Positions 40,910 through 49,956 of a DNA stretch of 64,000 nt are shown piece after piece. The DNA comes from CBDCFL01 sp965216135. Its GTDB lineage: Bacteria; Pseudomonadota; Alphaproteobacteria; Rhodobacterales; Rhodobacteraceae. The DNA lies in NCBI GenBank assembly GCA_965216135.1, contig CBDCFL010000023.1, positions 620,001 through 684,000 of the forward strand, given 5' to 3'. Position numbers and translations under genes: made by a program. Every line of letters begins with the position of its first letter. The first letter of the stretch is position 1. The notes beneath the pieces are model-generated. The model was given only the letters and a program-made list of their open reading frames with translations, was not told where the DNA came from and searched no databases.

Positions 40910-42136
40910 ATGTCTGCGCCAAAGAAAGTCGTTTTGGCCTACTCCGGTGGGCTGGATACGTCGATCATCCTGAAATGGCTGCAAACCGAATACGGCTGCG
41001 AGGTGGTGACCTTTACCGCCGATCTTGGCCAGGGCGAAGAGCTCGAGCCAGCGCGGGCCAAGGCCGAGTTGCTGGGCATCAAGCCCGATAACATTTTCAT
41101 CGAAGACCTGCGCGAAGAATTCGTCCGCGACTTCGTTTTTCCGATGTTCCGGGCGAATGCGCTTTACGAGGGGCTTTATCTGCTAGGCACATCGATTGCG
41201 CGACCGCTGATTTCCAAACGCCTGGTCGAAATTGCCGCCGAGACCGGGGCCGATGCGGTGGCCCACGGTGCCACCGGAAAAGGCAATGATCAGGTGCGGT
41301 TCGAACTGGCGGCATATGCACTGAACCCGGACATCAAAGTGATCGCACCGTGGCGGGAATGGAACCTGACCAGCCGCAGCAAGCTGCTGGAATTCGCCGA
41401 AGCCCATCAAATTCCGATCGCCACCGACAAACGTGGTGAGGCACCGTTTTCGGTCGATGCGAACCTGCTGCACACCTCATCTGAAGGCAAAGTGCTGGAG
41501 GACCCTGCCAAAGAAGCGCCGGATTACGTCTATCAGCGCACGATCCACCCCGAAGATGCGCCCGATACGCCGGAATACGTCGAGATTGGATTTGAACGCG
41601 GGGACGCGGTTTCAATCAATGGTCAGACGCTTGGCGCTGCGGCGCTGTTGACCCGGCTGAACGAGCTGGGCGGCAAACACGGGATCGGGCGGCTCGATCT
41701 GGTCGAGAGCCGGTTTGTCGGGATGAAATCTCGCGGCATCTATGAAACGCCCGGCGGCACCGTGTTGCTTGAGGCCCATCGCGGCATCGAGCAGATTACG
41801 CTGGATCGCGGCGCGGCGCATCTGAAAGACGAGCTGATGCCGAAATATGCCGAGCTGATCTACAATGGATTCTGGTTCAGCCCGGAACGCGACATGCTGC
41901 AGGCGCTGATCGACAAGAGCCAGGAACATGTCGCGGGAATTGTGCGGCTAAAGTTGTTCAAAGGGGTGGCACGGACGGTGGGCCGATGGTCCGAAAATAG
42001 TCTCTATTCCGAGGCGCATGTTACTTTTGAGGATGACGCAGGGGCCTATGATCAATCGGATGCCGCCGGGTTCATCCAGTTGAATGCGCTCAGGCTGAAA
42101 TTGCTGGCGGCACGCAATCGGCGGCTGAAAAAGTAG
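40910..42136 (+). CDS. argG: argininosuccinate synthase
   Basis: Condenses citrulline and aspartate using ATP in arginine synthesis. A 408-residue protein with the N-type ATP-pyrophosphatase P-loop VVLAYSGGLDTSIILKWLQ. Other blocks are AHGATGKGNDQVRFELA and APWREW. GGRLD-type catalytic loop regions IGRLDLVESRFVGMKSRGIYETPGG are also present. Start ATG 40910 follows CCGGAGGGCG. Full length and intact. Confidence 0.96.
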   Translation: MSAPKKVVLAYSGGLDTSIILKWLQTEYGCEVVTFTADLGQGEELEPARAKAELLGIKPDNIFIEDLREEFVRDFVFPMFRANALYEGLYLLGTSIARPLISKRLVEIAAETGADAVAHGATGKGNDQVRFELAAYALNPDIKVIAPWREWNLTSRSKLLEFAEAHQIPIATDKRGEAPFSVDANLLHTSSEGKVLEDPAKEAPDYVYQRTIHPEDAPDTPEYVEIGFERGDAVSINGQTLGAAALLTRLNELGGKHGIGRLDLVESRFVGMKSRGIYETPGGTVLLEAHRGIEQITLDRGAAHLKDELMPKYAELIYNGFWFSPERDMLQALIDKSQEHVAGIVRLKLFKGVARTVGRWSENSLYSEAHVTFEDDAGAYDQSDAAGFIQLNALRLKLLAARNRRLKK

Positions 42137-42336
42137 TGTGTTGCCGCGCTGCATGACATCCGGCATCACGGTCGACCACCGGGGCGGTTTGGCCGAAGTG
42201 AAGCGCTGCGCTTGCCCGAACCACAACACGAGTCGCATGAATTTCCGTAACAGGCGATCAATGCGGCGTGAGCGCGGCAAATAATGATTTCCTGATCAAC
42301 TGCGGCCAGTCAGTATCGCCGCGAAAGGGTGTGATC

Positions 42337-42996
42337 ATGACATTCAATATTACAAAGTCTCTGGCGCTGATGTTTGTGCTTGGGCTGGCCGTCGTCACCT
42401 GGCCGCAACTCGCGCGGTCGGCCGAATCAAATTCCGCGGTTTTTGCGGGCGGCTGTTTCTGGTGCGTTGAGGCGGATTTCGAAAAAGTGAAAGGCGTGCG
42501 ATCTGTCGTCAGCGGCTATTCCGGCGGCACGTTGAAGAACCCGACCTACAAACAGGTCTCGCGCGGCGGAACCGGCCATTACGAGGTCGTTGAAATTACC
42601 TACGACCCGGCGCGGTTGAGTTATGAGCGCCTGGTGCATCTATTTCTGCGCTCCATTGATCCACTCGACGCCGGCGGTCAGTTCTGTGACAGAGGTGAGA
42701 GTTATCGTACCGCAATATTTGTCTCTGATGCAGCAGAAAAGAGTCTTGCAGAGGCGGCAGTTGCCGATGCGGTGGCCGAGCTGGGTCGCGAGATCGTGAC
42801 GCCGGTTTTGAGCCGCGGGGCTTTTTATGCGGCCGAGGATTATCATCAGGATTATTACAAGGGCAAAAACTTGGTGCTGACGCGACGTGGCCCCAAAAAA
42901 CAATCGGAGGCCTATAAGTTTTACCGCGACGCCTGTGGCCGCGACGACCGAGTACGTGCGATCTGGGGCGGTGACGCGCCATTTGTGGGCGGCTGA
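42337..42996 (+). CDS. msrA: periplasmic peptide methionine-S-sulfoxide reductase
   Basis: Reduces methionine-S-sulfoxide in proteins. A signal peptide precedes the domain (LALMFVLGLAVVTWPQLARSA), so it acts in the periplasm, unlike the usual cytoplasmic MsrA. The active-site block is VFAGGCFWCVEADFEKVKGV with nucleophilic Cys, followed by SGYSGGTLKNPTYKQVSRGGTGHYEVVEI and a YHQDYY element. A C-terminal tail may hold a resolving Cys (YRDACGRDD). Start ATG 42337; GTG 42268 would extend past the signal peptide. Confidence 0.9.
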   Translation: MTFNITKSLALMFVLGLAVVTWPQLARSAESNSAVFAGGCFWCVEADFEKVKGVRSVVSGYSGGTLKNPTYKQVSRGGTGHYEVVEITYDPARLSYERLVHLFLRSIDPLDAGGQFCDRGESYRTAIFVSDAAEKSLAEAAVADAVAELGREIVTPVLSRGAFYAAEDYHQDYYKGKNLVLTRRGPKKQSEAYKFYRDACGRDDRVRAIWGGDAPFVGG

Positions 42997-43040
42997 TCAG
43001 CGAAATCGGGCTTTCCCCGGATAGGGCGTGCGATTAATCT

Positions 43041-43061
43041 GCCCCCAGTTCTGCCGGGGGC
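43041..43061 (+). promoter_or_regulatory. hairpin overlapping the mutS ribosome-binding site
   Basis: GCCCCC (43041-43046) pairs with GGGGGC (43056-43061) and is followed by ATTTTG. It lies between msrA and mutS. The stem includes the G run that would serve as the mutS ribosome-binding site. It could end msrA transcripts or limit mutS translation. Confidence 0.45.
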
Positions 43062-43066
43062 ATTTT

Positions 43067-45730
43067 GTGACAACCGCGAAATCCGCAATCACGCCGATGA
43101 TGGAACAGTACCTTGAGATCAAGGGTGCCCATCGCGATGAGCTGTTGTTTTACCGGATGGGTGATTTTTATGAGATGTTTTTCGATGACGCAGTGGCCGC
43201 CGCCGAGGCGCTCGACATTGCGCTGACCAAGCGCGGAAAACACCTGGGCGATGACATCGCGATGTGCGGCGTGCCAGTGCATTCCGCCGAGCGCTATTTG
43301 CTGGCACTCATCCGCAAAGGATTTCGCGTGGCGGTTTGCGAGCAGCTTGAGGATCCGGCCGAGGCAAAAATGCACGGGGCCAAATCGGTGGTCAAACGTG
43401 GCGTCGTGCGGCTGGTGACGCCGGGCACGCTGACCGAAGCGGCGTTGCTGGACGCGCGCGCGCATAACTACTTGGCGGCCTTCGCGCAGGTCCGCGACAC
43501 TGCGGCGTTGGCCTGGGCAGACATATCGACCGGCGCATTCAACGTCATGCAATGCACCCGCGATCAGCTGCTGCCCGAACTAGCACGCCTGGCACCGCGA
43601 GAAGTTCTGCTGTCAGAGGGCGATTTTTCTGATCTGGCCGAATTGGTGACTGATATTGGTGCGGCGGCCACACCCATGACGCGGGCCAGTTTTGACAGCA
43701 CGGGCGCAAACAGGCGGCTTGCGAAGTTTTACAAGGTCAGCACGCTGGATGCTTTCGGCGGCTTTGAGCGGGCGGAGACCGCGGCCATGGGCGCGATCTT
43801 GACCTATCTGGAACTTACCCAGCGCGGGAACATGCCGCTATTGCGTCCGCCGGTTCGCGGGCGCAGGGATCGCGCTGTCCAGATCGACGCGGCAACACGG
43901 CGCAATCTGGAACTGACGCATTCCATTGGCGGGGGCCGCGACGGTTCTCTGCGCCACGTCATCGACCGGACCATCACCGCGGCCGGTGCCCGGTTGCTGG
44001 AGCATCGTCTGGCAAGCCCTTCGGCAGAGCTGGACGAGATAACCAGCCGCCTGGATGCGCTCGCCTGCTTTGACGACAATCCGAGCCTGCGCGAAGATGT
44101 CCGTAAGGCGCTTCGCGGTGTTCCCGATATTGACCGCGCCTTGTCGCGCCTTGGGCTTGAGCGTGGCGGGCCGCGCGATCTGGGCGCCATTCGCGACGGC
44201 ATGGGACAGGCCGCGGAAATTTCGACGCTTATCCCCGACGACACCAGCGCGGCGCGGTTGACGGATGCACGCCGCGCGCTTTTGGGATTCGATGCGTTGG
44301 TGACGCACCTGCAGCGCGCGTTGGTCGAAGAGCCCCCGCATTTGGCGCGCGATGGCGGATTTATGGCGCCGGATTATGACCACGAGCTCGATGAAGCCAG
44401 AAAATTGCTCGATGAGGGCAGGGGCCTGATCGCGGGTCTGCAGGGGAAATACGCAAAACTTACAGGTATTTCCTCGCTGAAGATCAAACATAACAACGTG
44501 CTAGGCTATTTCGTAGAGACACCGGCAACACATGCCAGCAAAATGCTGGCCGCACCACTGGACGAGACGTTCATTCATCGCCAGACGACGGCCAATTCGG
44601 TGCGGTTCGCCACTGCCGAGCTTGCCGAGCTGGCAAGCCGGATCCTGAACTCCGGCAAACACGCCCTGGACATTGAAAGGCAGCTCTACGCGCGCCTTGC
44701 GGAGGAAATTCTGGACGCGGCGCCAAATATCAGCGCCGCCGCCGATGCGCTGGCCGAGATCGACACAAACGCCGCGCTCGCGGAACTCGCATCGCAAAAC
44801 GCCTGGACGCGGCCCGATGTTGATCAAAGTCGCGCCTTCGAGATCACCGGCGGCAGACATCCCGTGGTCGAGGCAGCGCTTGCAAGACAGGACGGAACGC
44901 CCTTTGTCGCCAATGATTGCAATTTGACGGCAGTCGGTCAACATGCCGCGATCTGGCTTTTGACCGGGCCCAATATGGCCGGCAAATCGACGTTTCTGCG
45001 GCAAAACTGTCTGATCGCAATCCTGGCGCAGATGGGCAGTTACGTGCCCGCCCGGCGCGCCAAAATCGGATTGGTCAGCCAGATATTCAGCCGCGTCGGC
45101 GCCAGCGACGACCTGGCGCGTGGGCGCTCGACGTTCATGGTTGAAATGATCGAAACGGCTGCGATCCTGAACCAGGCCGACGACCGTGCGCTGGTCATTC
45201 TGGATGAGATTGGCCGCGGCACCGCAACCTATGACGGATTATCGATCGCCTGGGCGACACTGGAGCATCTGCACGAGATCAACCGGTGCCGGACGCTTTT
45301 TGCCACGCATTACCACGAGATGACCCGGTTGGCCGACGGCCTGCCGGGCGCCACGAACGCCACGGTCGCGGTCAAGGAATGGGAGGGCGAAGTGGTGTTT
45401 CTGCACGAGGTCCGCAAAGGCGCGGCGGATCGCTCTTATGGTGTGCAGGTGGCAAAACTTGCGGGCCTGCCCGCGGCGGTCATCAACCGGGCGCGACAGG
45501 TGCTGGACATATTGGAAAAGGGCGACAGGCAGGGCGCAACATCAGCGCTTGATCTGGTAGATGATCTGCCGCTGTTTTCGGCGGCGCCCGCCGCGGGCTC
45601 TGGACCGTCCACGCAATTGTCGGCGCTGCAGGAGCGTATGGAAAATATCAATCCCGACGAGGTGAGTCCCAAGGACGCGCTGGGGCTATTGTATGAGTTG
45701 AAAGCGCTTACGACTTCGGGGTTGAGCTGA
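43067..45730 (+). CDS. mutS: DNA mismatch repair protein MutS
   Basis: Recognises mismatches and small loops. An 887-residue protein with the mismatch-binding N-terminus (ELLFYRMGDFYEMFFDDAV, Phe-X-Glu), connector, lever and clamp domains, and C-terminal ATPase with Walker A LTGPNMAGKSTFLRQ, STFMVEMIETA, Walker B ALVILDEIGRGTATYDG and FATHYHEMT. GTG 43067 gives a usual length; an ATG at 43028 is less likely. The stop region overlaps the grpE stop on the other strand by 23 bp. Confidence 0.95.
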   Translation: MTTAKSAITPMMEQYLEIKGAHRDELLFYRMGDFYEMFFDDAVAAAEALDIALTKRGKHLGDDIAMCGVPVHSAERYLLALIRKGFRVAVCEQLEDPAEAKMHGAKSVVKRGVVRLVTPGTLTEAALLDARAHNYLAAFAQVRDTAALAWADISTGAFNVMQCTRDQLLPELARLAPREVLLSEGDFSDLAELVTDIGAAATPMTRASFDSTGANRRLAKFYKVSTLDAFGGFERAETAAMGAILTYLELTQRGNMPLLRPPVRGRRDRAVQIDAATRRNLELTHSIGGGRDGSLRHVIDRTITAAGARLLEHRLASPSAELDEITSRLDALACFDDNPSLREDVRKALRGVPDIDRALSRLGLERGGPRDLGAIRDGMGQAAEISTLIPDDTSAARLTDARRALLGFDALVTHLQRALVEEPPHLARDGGFMAPDYDHELDEARKLLDEGRGLIAGLQGKYAKLTGISSLKIKHNNVLGYFVETPATHASKMLAAPLDETFIHRQTTANSVRFATAELAELASRILNSGKHALDIERQLYARLAEEILDAAPNISAAADALAEIDTNAALAELASQNAWTRPDVDQSRAFEITGGRHPVVEAALARQDGTPFVANDCNLTAVGQHAAIWLLTGPNMAGKSTFLRQNCLIAILAQMGSYVPARRAKIGLVSQIFSRVGASDDLARGRSTFMVEMIETAAILNQADDRALVILDEIGRGTATYDGLSIAWATLEHLHEINRCRTLFATHYHEMTRLADGLPGATNATVAVKEWEGEVVFLHEVRKGAADRSYGVQVAKLAGLPAAVINRARQVLDILEKGDRQGATSALDLVDDLPLFSAAPAAGSGPSTQLSALQERMENINPDEVSPKDALGLLYELKALTTSGLS

Positions 45731-46268
45731 CACCAACCTGCGCGGGTCGCAGCAAACGGTCGTGCAGCATGAAGCCTTCGGCCATGACCTGAATGATGTC
45801 GCCGGCCTGGGTGCCGGGCAGCGGTGCCTCGAACATGGCCTGATGGATCAGCGGGTCGAAACGGTCGCCGACCTCTGGCAGGATGCGTTCGATGCCGTGC
45901 TTGGAAAATATGTTTACAAGCTCGCGCATCGTCAACTCTACGCCTTCAACTAGGGGCTGGGCGTTCTCGCTGCCCTTTTCGCTGGTGGCATCAAGCGCAC
46001 GTTTCATATTGTCATAGATCGGCAACATGTCGCGGGCGAAACGCGAACCGCCGTATTGCTCGGCCTCGCGCCGGTCGCGATCGCCGCGCTTGCGGGCGTT
46101 TTCGGCATCGGCCAGGGCGCGCATGAACCGGTCGCGCATGTCATCGCGCTCAGCGCGCAGGGCTTCCAGCTCGTCGGTTGCCTCGAAAGCCTCGGCTTCT
46201 TCGGCAAAACCGCTATCTTGGCCGGCGATCTCTTCCAGCTCTTCAATCTGCTCTTTGGCCTTGCCCAT
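45708..46268 (-). CDS. grpE: nucleotide exchange factor GrpE
   Basis: Exchange factor for the DnaK chaperone. A 186-residue protein with an N-terminal acidic coiled coil (LEALRAERDDMRDRFMRALADAENARKR) and the core DNMKRALDA, DRFDPLIHQAMFE, GDIIQVMAEGFMLHDRLLRPAQVGVS. It starts 5 bp after hrcA on the same strand. Confidence 0.95.
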   Translation of the reverse strand: MGKAKEQIEELEEIAGQDSGFAEEAEAFEATDELEALRAERDDMRDRFMRALADAENARKRGDRDRREAEQYGGSRFARDMLPIYDNMKRALDATSEKGSENAQPLVEGVELTMRELVNIFSKHGIERILPEVGDRFDPLIHQAMFEAPLPGTQAGDIIQVMAEGFMLHDRLLRPAQVGVSSTPKS

Positions 46269-46273
46269 TTTTG

Positions 46274-47347
46274 CTACCCTTCACTGACGCGCCCGGACAC
46301 AAGCCTGCCGACCAGATGCGCGGTGTAATCCACAATCGGCACAATGCGCCCATAATTGAGCCGAGTGGGGCCGATAACCCCGACCGCGCCGATGACTTTG
46401 CGATCCGCGTTCATATAGGGAGAAACCACCAAAGAGGAACCCGAAAGTGAGAATAGTTTGTTCTCTGATCCGATAAAAATGCGCACGCCCTCGCCGTGAT
46501 CGGCCAGATCGAGGAATTCGGCAATGTCACGCTTGCGTTCGAGATCGTCAAACAGCGTTTTGATACGGTCAAGTTCAGCCGGACCGGCATCGTCGTCGAG
46601 CAGATTGGCGCGCCCCCGCACGATCAGGCGCTCGTGGTCGGCACCTTCATTTTCCCAGATGGCAAGACCCAACTCGACCATCGAACGCGCCGCGTCGTCC
46701 AGTTCGCGGCGGCGGAGGCCGATGTCGGAGCGCACCGCCTGGCGCAGCTCGCTCAGGGTGCGCCCGGCGGCCGTGGCATTTAGATAATTGGCCGCTTCGC
46801 GCAGCGAAGCAGGCGGCAATCCGGGTTCGTGCCGAAAGATGCGGTTTTCGACATGGCCATCGGCCTGCACGATAACCGCCAGCGCCCGGTCATCGGCAAG
46901 ATTGACGAATTCTATATGCTTGATCGGCGCATCCTGTTTGGGCGTCAGCACCAGAGAAGCACTCTGGGTGATGCCCGACAGCGCCGAGCCGACCTTGTCG
47001 AGCATGGCGGTGACATCCTGGCTTTCGTTGCCGAGCGATGCATGGATTTTGTCGCGATCATCGCTGTCGAGATTTCGCATTTCAAGCAGGCCATCGACGA
47101 AAAGGCGCAGACCCGATTGGGTGGGCATACGTCCCGCGGATGCATGCGGGCTGTCCAAAAGGCCCATATACTCAAGGTCTTGCATGACATTTCGGATCGT
47201 GGCCGCGCTGACCTTTTCTTCCATTGTGCGGGTCAAGGTGCGCGAGCCAACAGGTTCGCCCGAGGCCAGATAGGCTTCGACCACAAGGCGAAATACTTCT
47301 CGGCTTCGTTCGTTCATCTCGTCAAGCGGTCGGGGCGCGTGGGTCAT
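46274..47347 (-). CDS. hrcA: heat-inducible transcription repressor HrcA
   Basis: Represses heat-shock genes by binding the CIRCE operator. A 357-residue protein with an N-terminal winged helix (SREVFRLVVEAYLASGEPVGSRTLTR, SAATIRNVMQDLEYMGLLDSPHASAGRMPT) and the conserved C-terminal GVIGPTRLNYGRIVPIVDYTA. Start ATG 47347. No CIRCE inverted repeat is visible immediately upstream, so grpE may not be under its own control here. hrcA-grpE order is standard. Confidence 0.95.
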   Translation of the reverse strand: MTHAPRPLDEMNERSREVFRLVVEAYLASGEPVGSRTLTRTMEEKVSAATIRNVMQDLEYMGLLDSPHASAGRMPTQSGLRLFVDGLLEMRNLDSDDRDKIHASLGNESQDVTAMLDKVGSALSGITQSASLVLTPKQDAPIKHIEFVNLADDRALAVIVQADGHVENRIFRHEPGLPPASLREAANYLNATAAGRTLSELRQAVRSDIGLRRRELDDAARSMVELGLAIWENEGADHERLIVRGRANLLDDDAGPAELDRIKTLFDDLERKRDIAEFLDLADHGEGVRIFIGSENKLFSLSGSSLVVSPYMNADRKVIGAVGVIGPTRLNYGRIVPIVDYTAHLVGRLVSGRVSEG

Positions 47348-47474
47348 GTTTTTCTGTCCGGACACAGCGGCCCAGTTAAAAACAACCTGCACCTGGCGTC
47401 AATCCGGCTTGCAAGTTCCATCCGCAGGTGGCTAACAGGTGCGCCAACAGAGCCTCAAAGAAAGGAGCCCCGCG

Positions 47475-48185
47475 ATGCGCCCATCAGGCCGGAGCCTGGA
47501 CAGCATGCGCCAGATTTCGATTACCACCGGCGTGGCCAAACATGCCGAGGGATCCTGTCTGATCCATCTGGGCGACACGCATGTATTGTGCACGGCATCG
47601 CTGGAGCAACGGGTGCCGCCATTTCTGAAGGGATCGGGGCTGGGCTGGGTCACCGCGGAATACGGGATGCTGCCGCGGTCGACCGGCACGCGGATGCGGC
47701 GCGAGGCGGCGGCTGGCAAGCAGGGTGGGCGAACCGTTGAAATCCAGCGGCTGATCGGGCGGTCGCTGCGGGCCTGCGTGGATCGGGTCGCACTCGGCGA
47801 GCGGCAGATCACAGTCGATTGCGATGTCCTTCAGGCCGACGGCGGAACCCGTTGTGCGGCGATCACCGGTGGATGGGTGGCGCTGCGGCTGGCGGTGAAC
47901 CAGCTGATTGCGGCAGGTGATGTTTCAGCTGATCCAGTGGTGACCAATATTGTCGCGATCAGCTGCGGGATCTATGCAGGCCAGCCGGTACTGGACCTCG
48001 ATTATCGCGAGGACAGCGATGCGGGAGCCGACGGGAATTTCGTGATGACCGGCGATGATCGTCTGGTCGAGGTGCAGATGTCAGCCGAGGGTGCGGCATA
48101 TGCCCGCAGCGAGTTGAGCGCACTGCTTGATCTGGCCGAACAGGGGCGCGATCAGCTGATCGCAGCGCAAAATGGTGCGCTTTGA
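47475..48185 (+). CDS. rph: ribonuclease PH
   Basis: Phosphorolytic 3'-5' exoribonuclease that trims tRNA 3' ends. A 236-residue product with MRPSGRSLDSMRQISITTGVAKHAEGSCLI, the active-site TAEYGMLPRST and GGRTVEIQRLIGRSLRACVD region, and LDLDYREDSDAGADGNFVMT with the catalytic Asp. ATG 47475 has an AAAGGAG ribosome-binding site. It overlaps rdgB by 14 bp and is divergent from hrcA. Confidence 0.94.
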   Translation: MRPSGRSLDSMRQISITTGVAKHAEGSCLIHLGDTHVLCTASLEQRVPPFLKGSGLGWVTAEYGMLPRSTGTRMRREAAAGKQGGRTVEIQRLIGRSLRACVDRVALGERQITVDCDVLQADGGTRCAAITGGWVALRLAVNQLIAAGDVSADPVVTNIVAISCGIYAGQPVLDLDYREDSDAGADGNFVMTGDDRLVEVQMSAEGAAYARSELSALLDLAEQGRDQLIAAQNGAL

Positions 48186-48779
48186 GGGTCAGTCCCTGCT
48201 CATCGCGACGCATAATTCCGGCAAGTTCGATGAGTTTTCATCTTTATTAGAGCCAATGGGAATTTCCGCGGTCGCACCTGAGGCGCTGAGCCTGAATAAA
48301 CCTGTTGAGAGCGAGGACACATTTGCGGGCAATGCCCGGATCAAAGCCCACTACGCCGCTGGCGCGGCAAATATGGTGGCCCTGGCAGATGACAGCGGCT
48401 TGATGGTTGATGCGCTGGATGGTGCGCCGGGTGTCTATACAGCCGATTGGGCACAGACCGACAATGGCCGCGATTTTACTTTGGCGATGGGCAAGGTTTG
48501 GGCCATGTTGGAGGCGAACGGAGCGCCTGAGCCGCGCGCCGGGCGGTTTTGCTGCACACTGTGTCTGGCCTGGCCGGATGGGGGGGTGCGCTTTTCGAAG
48601 GTCACGTCAACGGCCGGCTGGTTTGGCCCAAGCGTGGAACTAGAGGTTTTGGCTTTGATCCGTTGTTTTTGCCTGATGGCCATGATGAGACCTTTGGTGA
48701 GACGGAGCCCCGCATGAAACACCGCATCAGCCACCGGACCAGGGCCTTTGCCAAGCTACGCGCAGGTTGTTTTGCCTGA
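48172..48779 (+). pseudogene. rdgB: non-canonical purine NTP pyrophosphatase RdgB, frameshifted
   Basis: Removes ITP/XTP from the nucleotide pool. The N-terminal part is normal (LLIATHNSGKFDEFSSLLEPMGI, VALADDSGLMVDALDGAPGVYTADWAQ). At a run of seven G residues (48580-48586) the frame is lost. The expected continuation FEGHVNGRLVWPKRGTRGFGFDPLF, then ETEPRMKHRISHRTRAF, is present in the neighbouring frame to 48779. One additional G would restore the whole 202-203-residue protein. The unshifted frame ends at 48717. It overlaps rph by 14 bp and hemW by about 30 bp. Confidence 0.85.
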
Positions 48780-49926
48780 GAATTGGCAGATTGCGGGTTT
48801 TGGCCTCTATGTGCACTGGCCGTATTGCACTTCGAAGTGTCCTTATTGCGACTTTAACTCGCATGTCGCTTTGCAGATCAATCATGGCGAGTGGATCAGA
48901 GCCTATTGCAGTGATATCGCGCGCTATGGGGGCGAGTTTGGGGGTCGGGTTCTGCGATCGATCTATTTTGGCGGCGGCACTCCGAGCCTGATGCCGCCGG
49001 CCGTTGTTGAGGCGGTTATAGACGCCGCCATGGCCAGCTGGTCGCCTGCCAATGACATTGAGATCACACTTGAGGCCAATCCTAGCTCAGTCGAGCAGGA
49101 GCGGTTCCGCGGCTATCGGGCGGCAGGCGTGAACCGGCTCTCACTTGGAATACAGGCGCTAAGTGACAAAGATTTGCGCGCGCTCGGGCGCTTGCATTCG
49201 CTCGACGACGCGATCGCGGCTTTGGAAATTGCCCGGTGCACCTTTGAGCGTGTCAGTTTTGACCTGATCTATGCCCGTCAGGATCAAACACTGGGGGACT
49301 GGCGGGCCGAGCTGAAAAGCGCATTGGCGTTCAGCCCTGACCATCTGTCGCTGTATCAACTCACTATCGAAGACGGAACGGCGTTTGGCGACCGGAATGC
49401 GCGCGGCCTGCTGCCCGGACTGCCGGGCGAGGACGTGGCAACCGATCTGTATGACCTGACGCAAGACATGACGAAAGCAGCCGGACTTGAGGCCTATGAG
49501 ATTTCCAATCACGCGCGCCCTGGCTTTGAGAGCGCCCATAATCTTATTTATTGGCGGGGGGGCGACTGGCTGGGCGTCGGTCCCGGTGCCCACGGCAGGC
49601 TGTCAGTTGGCGGGAACAGATTTGCCACCCAAACCCGCGCCGCGCCGTCACAATGGCTGTCTGATGTAACGGGGGACGGCGGTGAAGCAAGGCGCGACCT
49701 ATTGTCGGAAAAGGCCGCAGCAGAAGAAATGCTGATGATGGGTCTTCGGTTGGCATCCGGCGTCGAGCGCGCGCGGCTAAGTGCAATCCAATCCAACAGT
49801 TTCGACAGCCATATCAACAGTTTAATCGATCTTGGTATGTTACGGCGGGATCGAGACCACATTGCCGCCGCCCCCGCGGGGCGTCGAGTGTTGAATGCGG
49901 TCTTGCGAGACTTGATTGCGGCGTGA
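48748..49926 (+). CDS. hemW: radical SAM haem chaperone/coproporphyrinogen-like protein HemW
   Basis: A radical SAM protein that inserts or trafficks haem. About 392 residues. The [4Fe-4S] motif CTSKCPYCDF (CX3CX2C) with FGLYVHWPYC, then YFGGGTPSLMPP, ANPSSVEQERF and GVNRLSLGIQALSDKDLRALGR are typical. It lacks the four-Cys/CNR pattern of true coproporphyrinogen dehydrogenase HemN. The start TTG 48748 overlaps the end of rdgB. The exact start is uncertain. Confidence 0.92.
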   Translation: MPSYAQVVLPENWQIAGFGLYVHWPYCTSKCPYCDFNSHVALQINHGEWIRAYCSDIARYGGEFGGRVLRSIYFGGGTPSLMPPAVVEAVIDAAMASWSPANDIEITLEANPSSVEQERFRGYRAAGVNRLSLGIQALSDKDLRALGRLHSLDDAIAALEIARCTFERVSFDLIYARQDQTLGDWRAELKSALAFSPDHLSLYQLTIEDGTAFGDRNARGLLPGLPGEDVATDLYDLTQDMTKAAGLEAYEISNHARPGFESAHNLIYWRGGDWLGVGPGAHGRLSVGGNRFATQTRAAPSQWLSDVTGDGGEARRDLLSEKAAAEEMLMMGLRLASGVERARLSAIQSNSFDSHINSLIDLGMLRRDRDHIAAAPAGRRVLNAVLRDLIAA

Positions 49927-49956
49927 GCTGGCTGGAGATTACCGGGTGCACATATT

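Noticed and set aside
47348..47474. CIRCE operator upstream of hrcA
   Set aside because: I looked for TTAGCACTC and GAGTGCTAA in the hrcA-rph gap and saw no match.
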